Of a stretch of 10,724 nucleotides of DNA, positions 6,608-10,724 are shown piece by piece. The notes under the pieces are model-generated. The model made no database searches. It had not been told where the DNA came from and was given only the letters and a program-made list of their open reading frames with translations. Location of the stretch: NCBI GenBank assembly GCA_900545905.1, contig URBA01000028.1:1-10724 (forward strand), given 5' to 3'. Made by a program: the position numbers and the translations under genes. How positions within the stretch are numbered: the stretch's first letter is position 1; each line of letters starts with the position of its first letter. Origin of the DNA: an uncultured Collinsella sp. (GTDB lineage: Bacteria; Actinomycetota; Coriobacteriia; Coriobacteriales; Coriobacteriaceae).

Positions 6608-7756
6608 ATGAGTAAGAAAGAATGCATCGCGATGCTCCTCGCAGGAGGACAGGGCAGCCGATTGGGGGCACTCACCCAAAAGATCGCTAAGCCGGCGGTT
6701 AGCTTTGGTGGCAAGTTCCGCATTATCGACTTTTCGCTCTCCAACTGCTCCAACTCGGGCATCGACACGGTGGGCGTTCTGACGCAGTATCGCCCCTACC
6801 TGCTGCATGCCTACGTGGGCTCCGGCGAGGCTTGGGATCTGGACAGCCGCGACGGCGGCGTTTCGATCCTGCCGCCGTACGAGACGCAGACCGGCGGCGC
6901 ATGGTATGCGGGCACGGCCGACGCCATTACGCAGAACCTCGACTACATCAAAGCCAACGACCCCAAGTACGTCCTGATTCTTTCGGGCGATCACCTGTAT
7001 CGCATGGACTACCGCAAGATGCTCAAGACGCACATTGAGAACAACGCCGACCTCACGGTGAGCGTTATGCCCGTGCCCTGGGAGGAGGCCAGCCGCTTTG
7101 GCATCCTGACCACCGACCCCGAGGACGGCCGCATCACCAAGTTCACCGAGAAGCCCGATAAGCCCGATTCGAACCTCGCGTCCATGGGCATCTACATCTT
7201 CTCGGCAGACGTGCTGATCGAGGCGCTCGAAGAGGACGCTCTGGACCAGCGCTCGAGCCACGACTTTGGCAAGGACATCATCCCCAAGCTGCTCGGCGAG
7301 GAAAAGCGCCTGTACAGCTACGAGTTCCACGGCTTTTGGAAGGACGTCGGCACCATCGCCAGCTTCCACGAGACCTCGATGGACCTGCTGGGCAACAACC
7401 CCGAGTTCGATTTATTCGACAAGCACTTCCCCATCATGTCCAACATCACCACGCGTCCGCCGCACTACATTGGCCCGGACGGCCGCCTGGACGACTGCCT
7501 GGTCTCCAACGGCTGCAAGATCTACGGCACCGCGCGCCACTCGATTCTTTCGACCGATGTCATCATCGAGGAGCGCGCTGTGGTCGAGGACTCCGTGCTG
7601 CTGCCGGGTGCGCACGTTAAGAGCGGCGCGCACATCTGCCGCGCTATTTTGGGCGAGAACTCCACGGTCGAAGAGGGCGTGAAGCTCGGCTCTGTCGATA
7701 CCACCAAGGATACGGCCGTCGTTGGAAATGACGTCGTTATCGGGAAGGGGGAATGA
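6608..7756 (+). CDS. glgC: Glucose-1-phosphate adenylyltransferase (ADP-glucose pyrophosphorylase)
   Basis: This 382-residue enzyme makes ADP-glucose and pyrophosphate from ATP and glucose-1-phosphate (EC 2.7.7.27), the committed step of bacterial glycogen synthesis. The N-terminal nucleotidyltransferase domain has LAGGQGSRLGALT followed by KPAVSFGGKFRIIDF, WYAGTADAI at 99-107, and SGDHLYRMDY with D128 matching the catalytic Asp142 of E. coli GlgC. FTEKP contains K182, matching the glucose-1-phosphate-binding Lys195. The C-terminal third has the repetitive hexapeptide character of a left-handed beta-helix. E. coli has Arg in the WYRGTADA motif where this protein has A101. The start is secure: AAGGAG (6596-6601) lies 6 nt before ATG. 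The stop lies 4 nt before glgD. Confidence 0.95.
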   Translation: MSKKECIAMLLAGGQGSRLGALTQKIAKPAVSFGGKFRIIDFSLSNCSNSGIDTVGVLTQYRPYLLHAYVGSGEAWDLDSRDGGVSILPPYETQTGGAWYAGTADAITQNLDYIKANDPKYVLILSGDHLYRMDYRKMLKTHIENNADLTVSVMPVPWEEASRFGILTTDPEDGRITKFTEKPDKPDSNLASMGIYIFSADVLIEALEEDALDQRSSHDFGKDIIPKLLGEEKRLYSYEFHGFWKDVGTIASFHETSMDLLGNNPEFDLFDKHFPIMSNITTRPPHYIGPDGRLDDCLVSNGCKIYGTARHSILSTDVIIEERAVVEDSVLLPGAHVKSGAHICRAILGENSTVEEGVKLGSVDTTKDTAVVGNDVVIGKGE

Positions 7757-7760
7757 TCCG

Positions 7761-8888
7761 ATGATCAATCGCAAGGCCATCGGTTATATCACCGCTAACT
7801 ACTCTTCGACCTACGGCAGCGTGCTGCTCAAGGACCGCCCCATCGCGTCCGTTCCGTTTTTGGGCCGCTACCGCCTGATCGACTTCCCGCTGTCCAACAT
7901 GATGAATGCCGGCATTAAGACCGTCGGCGTCGTCATGCCGGGCAATTACCGCTCGCTGATCGACCACGTGGGTTCGGGCAAGGACTGGGGCCTGGACCGC
8001 AAGAAGGGCGGCCTGTTCATGGTGCCCGGCAACGCGTATGGCACCACCAAGGGCGGCATGCGCTTCCTGCTGCGCGACATCATCTCCAACAAGACGCTGT
8101 TCCAGCGCTCGGACAAGCCCTATGTTGTGATGATGGGCACCAACATCATCTTTAACATGGACCTCAACACCATCATCGACGCGCACGAGAACTCCGGTGC
8201 CCAGATGACCGTGGTGTACTGCAAGGCCACACGCAACGTCGATGACGAGACCAAGCTCGAGATTAACGAGAACGGTCGCTTGACGGGCGTGAGCGCTGGC
8301 GTCGTGTACGGCGACAACGCCTCCATGGACTGCTGCATCGTCAACCGCGAGACGCTGCTCGAGATCATCGACCACTACCAGGCCGCCGACTATCTGGACC
8401 TGCTCGAGGCACTCCAGGGCGACTTTGGCAACATCGACGTGTGCAGCTACGAGTACAAGGGCGAGGTCGTGGGCGTGTTTAGCGAGAAGTCGCTGTATCG
8501 CCGCAGCATGGACCTGCTCGACCAGACCGTGGCCGACCATCTCTTCGATCCCGAGCGCCCGATCCTGACCAAGGCTCACGACGTGCCGCCTTCGCGCTAT
8601 GCGACCGGCAGCCACGCGTGCAACTCGATCATCTCGGCCGGCTGCATCATCAAGGGCACCGTGCGCAACTCGATTCTGTCGCGCGGTGTCGTGGTCGAGG
8701 AGGGCGCCTCGGTGACCAACTCGATCATCAACCAGAGCTGCATTATCAAGAGCGGCGCACGCGTTGAGAACGCCATCCTGGACAAGAACAACGTGGTCCC
8801 CACCAACACCGAGCTTCGCGGCACGCCCGAGAACATCCTGGTGCTGGGCAAGGCTCCGTTAACTTCCGACACCACCATCGTACGTTAA
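7761..8888 (+). CDS. glgD: GlgD, non-catalytic ADP-glucose pyrophosphorylase subunit
   Basis: This 375-residue GlgC paralogue has the same nucleotidyltransferase plus beta-helix layout but lost key residues. The N-terminal GGxGxRL loop is absent (the sequence runs YITANYSSTYGSVLLKDRP). The catalytic Asp is replaced by N128 in MGTNIIFNMD, and no FxEKP lysine motif is seen. In Firmicutes, GlgD is known as a subunit that joins GlgC and raises its activity; that role is inferred here. RLIDFPLSNMMNAGI and the conserved SLIDHVGSGKDWGLDR stretch support the family. The start is ATG 7761, 4 nt after glgC, with AAGGGGG (7745-7751) inside the glgC end as Shine-Dalgarno. The tight junction suggests matched production of the two subunits. 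Confidence 0.92.
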   Translation: MINRKAIGYITANYSSTYGSVLLKDRPIASVPFLGRYRLIDFPLSNMMNAGIKTVGVVMPGNYRSLIDHVGSGKDWGLDRKKGGLFMVPGNAYGTTKGGMRFLLRDIISNKTLFQRSDKPYVVMMGTNIIFNMDLNTIIDAHENSGAQMTVVYCKATRNVDDETKLEINENGRLTGVSAGVVYGDNASMDCCIVNRETLLEIIDHYQAADYLDLLEALQGDFGNIDVCSYEYKGEVVGVFSEKSLYRRSMDLLDQTVADHLFDPERPILTKAHDVPPSRYATGSHACNSIISAGCIIKGTVRNSILSRGVVVEEGASVTNSIINQSCIIKSGARVENAILDKNNVVPTNTELRGTPENILVLGKAPLTSDTTIVR

Positions 8889-8919
8889 CGTTGGCACCGC
8901 AACATCGCTCGTAACATGT

Positions 8920-8955
8920 AGAATAGCCGCCCGGTTAGCGCCAGGCGGCTATTCT
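8920..8955 (+). repeat. Perfect 12-bp hairpin between glgD and glgA
   Basis: AGAATAGCCGCC (8920-8931) and GGCGGCTATTCT (8944-8955) are exact reverse complements around a 12-nt loop. It lies 31 nt after the glgD stop and 23 nt before the glgA start. The next bases are CGAATTG, not a T run. It may protect or process the mRNA. The left arm overlaps TAGAAT (8919-8924), a possible -10 without a well-spaced -35 (TTGGCA at 8891-8896 is 22 nt away), so an internal glgA promoter is only weakly supported. Confidence 0.65.
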
Positions 8956-8968
8956 CGAATTGCAACAT

Positions 8969-8973
8969 GGGAG
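8969..8973 (+). promoter_or_regulatory. Ribosome binding site of glgA
   Basis: GGGAG lies 5 nt before ATG 8979. It favours this start over the in-frame ATG at 8967, which would add four residues and has no good site at proper distance. Confidence 0.6.
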
Positions 8974-8978
8974 ACAAT

Positions 8979-10724
8979 ATGGCAGATTCCAGCAAAAAGA
9001 TGCAGATCGTGTTTGCCTCGGCCGAGTGCGCACCGTTTGTTAAGACCGGTGGCCTGGGTGACGTGGCGGGCTCGCTGCCTGCGGCGCTCGTGCGCGTCGG
9101 CGCCGAAGTCATCGTGATGGTGCCCAAGTACGCCACCATCAAGGACGAGTACAAGGCGCAGATGGAGCACTTTGCCGACTTTTACGTGAACCTGGGCTGG
9201 CGCAACGAGTACTGCGGGCTGGAGAAGCTCGAGCACGACGGCGTCACCTATATGTTCGTTGACAACGAGCGCTACTTTGCGCGCGACTATCCGTACGGCT
9301 TCTTTGACGACGGCGAGCGCTTCGCGTTTTTCTCCAAGGCTATCACCGAGAGCCTGCAGCACCTGCCCGAGGGCTTTGAGTGTGACATCCTGCACTGCAA
9401 CGACTGGCAGACGGCACTGGCGCCCGTGTTCTTGCGCGAGTTCTACCAGGGACTGCCGCTGTACGACCGCGTCAAGACCGTGTTCTCGATCCACAACGTG
9501 GCGTTCCAGGGCCAGTTTAGCGACACCGTGATGGAGGACATCCTGGGTGTGGCGCATATTCCCGCGGCAGCCACGCAGTTGCGCTGCGACGCCTGCAGCA
9601 TCAACTACATGCTGGGCGCGCTGCGCTATGCCGACGCTATTACCACGGTGAGCCCCACCTATGCGGGCGAGATCCAGACGCCCGAGTTTGGCGAGGGCCT
9701 GGACGGCGTACTGCGCGAGCGCTCCTACGCGCTGCAGGGCATCCTCAACGGCATTGACGTGGCGGCCTTTGACCCGGCAACCGACAAGCGCATTGCCGCC
9801 AACTACACGGTTGACGACCGTTCCGGCAAGGCCGTGTGCAAGGCCAAGCTGCAGGAAGAGCTGGGGCTCGAGGTTCGCGACGACCGTCCGCTCATGGTGA
9901 TGGTCACGCGCCTGACGCGTCAGAAGGGCCTGGACCTGGTCATGTACGCGCTCGACCGCATCCTGTCCGGCGGCGTTCAGGTGGCCGTGCTGGGCACCGG
10001 CGACCGCGACTACGAGGACGGCCTGCGCTACTTCCAGGACAAGTACCCCGGCACCATGGCCGCGCGCATCGAGTTCGATCCTGCGCTGTCACAGCGAATG
10101 TATGCCGCCGCCGACATGTTCCTGATGCCTTCGAAGTTTGAGCCCTGCGGCCTGTCGCAGATCATCGCTATGCGCTACGGCACCCTGCCGATTGTTCGCG
10201 AGACCGGTGGCCTAAAGGACACGGTGATCCCGTATAACGAGTTTACCGGCGAGGGCACGGGCTTCTCGTTTACCAACTTTAACGGCGACGAGATGGGCGA
10301 CGCGGTCTTCCGCGCGGCGCGCCTGTTCTGGGATAACCGTGAGGCATGGAACCAGCTGGTCACGCAGGCCATGAGCCAGGACTTTAGCTGGACGCGCTCG
10401 GCCGATAAATATCTGGACCTGTACTTCTTTATGCATCCGGAGATTGAGAGGCCAGCGGCTGTTGTCGACGAGCCTGAGGCTGCGGCTGAGCCCGAGGTTG
10501 TGACCGAGCCGGTTGTTGAGGCGCCCGTTGCTGCTGAGGAGCCCAAGGCTGAGGAGAAGCCGGTTGAGGCTGAGCCCGTAAAGGCCGAGCCTGAGGTGAA
10601 GGTCGAGGCTACTCCCGAGCCCGAGCCTAAGGTGAAGCCCGCTGCGAAGCCTGCTGCGAAGAAGGCCACGACTCGTAAGACGACGGCCAAGAAGGCCGCA
10701 GCGAGCAAGACCGCAACCGCGAGC
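8979..10724 (+). CDS. glgA: Glycogen synthase with long charged C-terminal extension (3' partial)
   Basis: This GT5 synthase transfers glucose from ADP-glucose to the non-reducing end of alpha-1,4-glucan (EC 2.4.1.21). All 582 codons to the window edge are open and no stop is reached. Signatures are FVKTGGLGDVAGSLP with the ADP-glucose-binding K22, ILHCNDWQT, SIHNVAFQGQF, VTRLTRQKGLD with R311 and K316, and PSKFEPCGLSQIIAMRYG with the catalytic-site E388, then VRETGGLKDTV. The normal enzyme ends near 489 (YFFMHPEI), close to the usual length. Residues 491-582 are extra: an acidic E/P/A/V-rich stretch to about 550, then a K/A/T-rich basic stretch. ATG 8979 is chosen because GGGAG lies 5 nt upstream; an in-frame ATG at 8967 would overlap that site. 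It is the last glg gene visible. Confidence 0.95.
   Translation, partial: MADSSKKMQIVFASAECAPFVKTGGLGDVAGSLPAALVRVGAEVIVMVPKYATIKDEYKAQMEHFADFYVNLGWRNEYCGLEKLEHDGVTYMFVDNERYFARDYPYGFFDDGERFAFFSKAITESLQHLPEGFECDILHCNDWQTALAPVFLREFYQGLPLYDRVKTVFSIHNVAFQGQFSDTVMEDILGVAHIPAAATQLRCDACSINYMLGALRYADAITTVSPTYAGEIQTPEFGEGLDGVLRERSYALQGILNGIDVAAFDPATDKRIAANYTVDDRSGKAVCKAKLQEELGLEVRDDRPLMVMVTRLTRQKGLDLVMYALDRILSGGVQVAVLGTGDRDYEDGLRYFQDKYPGTMAARIEFDPALSQRMYAAADMFLMPSKFEPCGLSQIIAMRYGTLPIVRETGGLKDTVIPYNEFTGEGTGFSFTNFNGDEMGDAVFRAARLFWDNREAWNQLVTQAMSQDFSWTRSADKYLDLYFFMHPEIERPAAVVDEPEAAAEPEVVTEPVVEAPVAAEEPKAEEKPVEAEPVKAEPEVKVEATPEPEPKVKPAAKPAAKKATTRKTTAKKAAASKTATAS
10449..10724 (+). repeat. Low-complexity segment coding the acidic-then-basic GlgA tail
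   Basis: Residues 491-550 are dominated by Glu, Pro, Ala and Val. From K551 on the composition is Lys/Ala/Thr with no acidic residue, with units such as KPAAKPAAKKATTRK and TTAKKAAASK. Codons shift towards GCT, CCT and GTT compared with the GCC/CCC/GTG-rich enzyme core. The segment is cut by the window end. Confidence 0.8.

Noticed and set aside
5645..7369. A 574-codon open frame antisense to glgP and glgC
   Set aside because: It crosses the end of one well-supported gene, the intergenic hairpin and most of another, with no domain signature; a composition shadow.
8891..8924. Internal glgA promoter (TTGGCA and TAGAAT)
   Set aside because: Each box is a 5 of 6 match but the spacing is 22 nt, too long for a standard promoter, and the -10 falls in the hairpin arm.

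Overview
The window carries a glycogen metabolism gene cluster, glgB-glgP-glgC-glgD-glgA, on the + strand (1722 to past the right edge). A two-gene minus-strand unit, a HAD-family hydrolase followed by thiamine pyrophosphokinase, is transcribed divergently from it (1390 down to 23). The coding DNA is GC-rich with strong G/C third positions. A GlgC/GlgD pair is typical of Firmicutes, so finding one in such GC-rich DNA suggests an actinobacterial gut lineage of the Collinsella/Coriobacteriia type. That placement is inference from composition and gene content; no 16S rRNA or marker gene is present.

Layout. Positions 23-691 (-) encode thiamine pyrophosphokinase and 701-1390 (-) a beta-phosphoglucomutase-like HAD hydrolase, 9 nt apart. 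Positions 1391-1721 are a 331-nt divergent control region. It holds a perfect 10-bp inverted repeat (1475-1500) that overlaps a TTGACA -35 box for the minus-strand unit and the -35 of an extended -10 promoter facing glgB. Further copies of the same half-site lie nearby, followed by a glgB leader of about 190 nt with two hairpins. Then come glgB (branching enzyme), glgP (phosphorylase), glgC (ADP-glucose pyrophosphorylase), glgD (its catalytically degenerate paralogue) and glgA (glycogen synthase, cut by the window end at 10724).

How the genes work together. GlgC, probably with GlgD, makes ADP-glucose; GlgA polymerises it; GlgB adds alpha-1,6 branches; GlgP releases glucose-1-phosphate. glgC and glgD are only 4 nt apart, while the other three junctions are 90-105 nt, and each holds a GC-rich inverted repeat without a downstream T run. 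These may tune stoichiometry by mRNA processing or stability.

Most unusual content. GlgB ends in a lysine/alanine/proline-rich, histone H1-like tail of about 65 residues. GlgA has a C-terminal extension of more than 90 residues that runs from acidic (E/P/A/V) to the same H1-like lysine-rich composition. The branching enzyme also has glycine where GH13 enzymes normally have the conserved region I histidine. No mobile elements, CRISPR arrays, tRNA or rRNA genes were seen.
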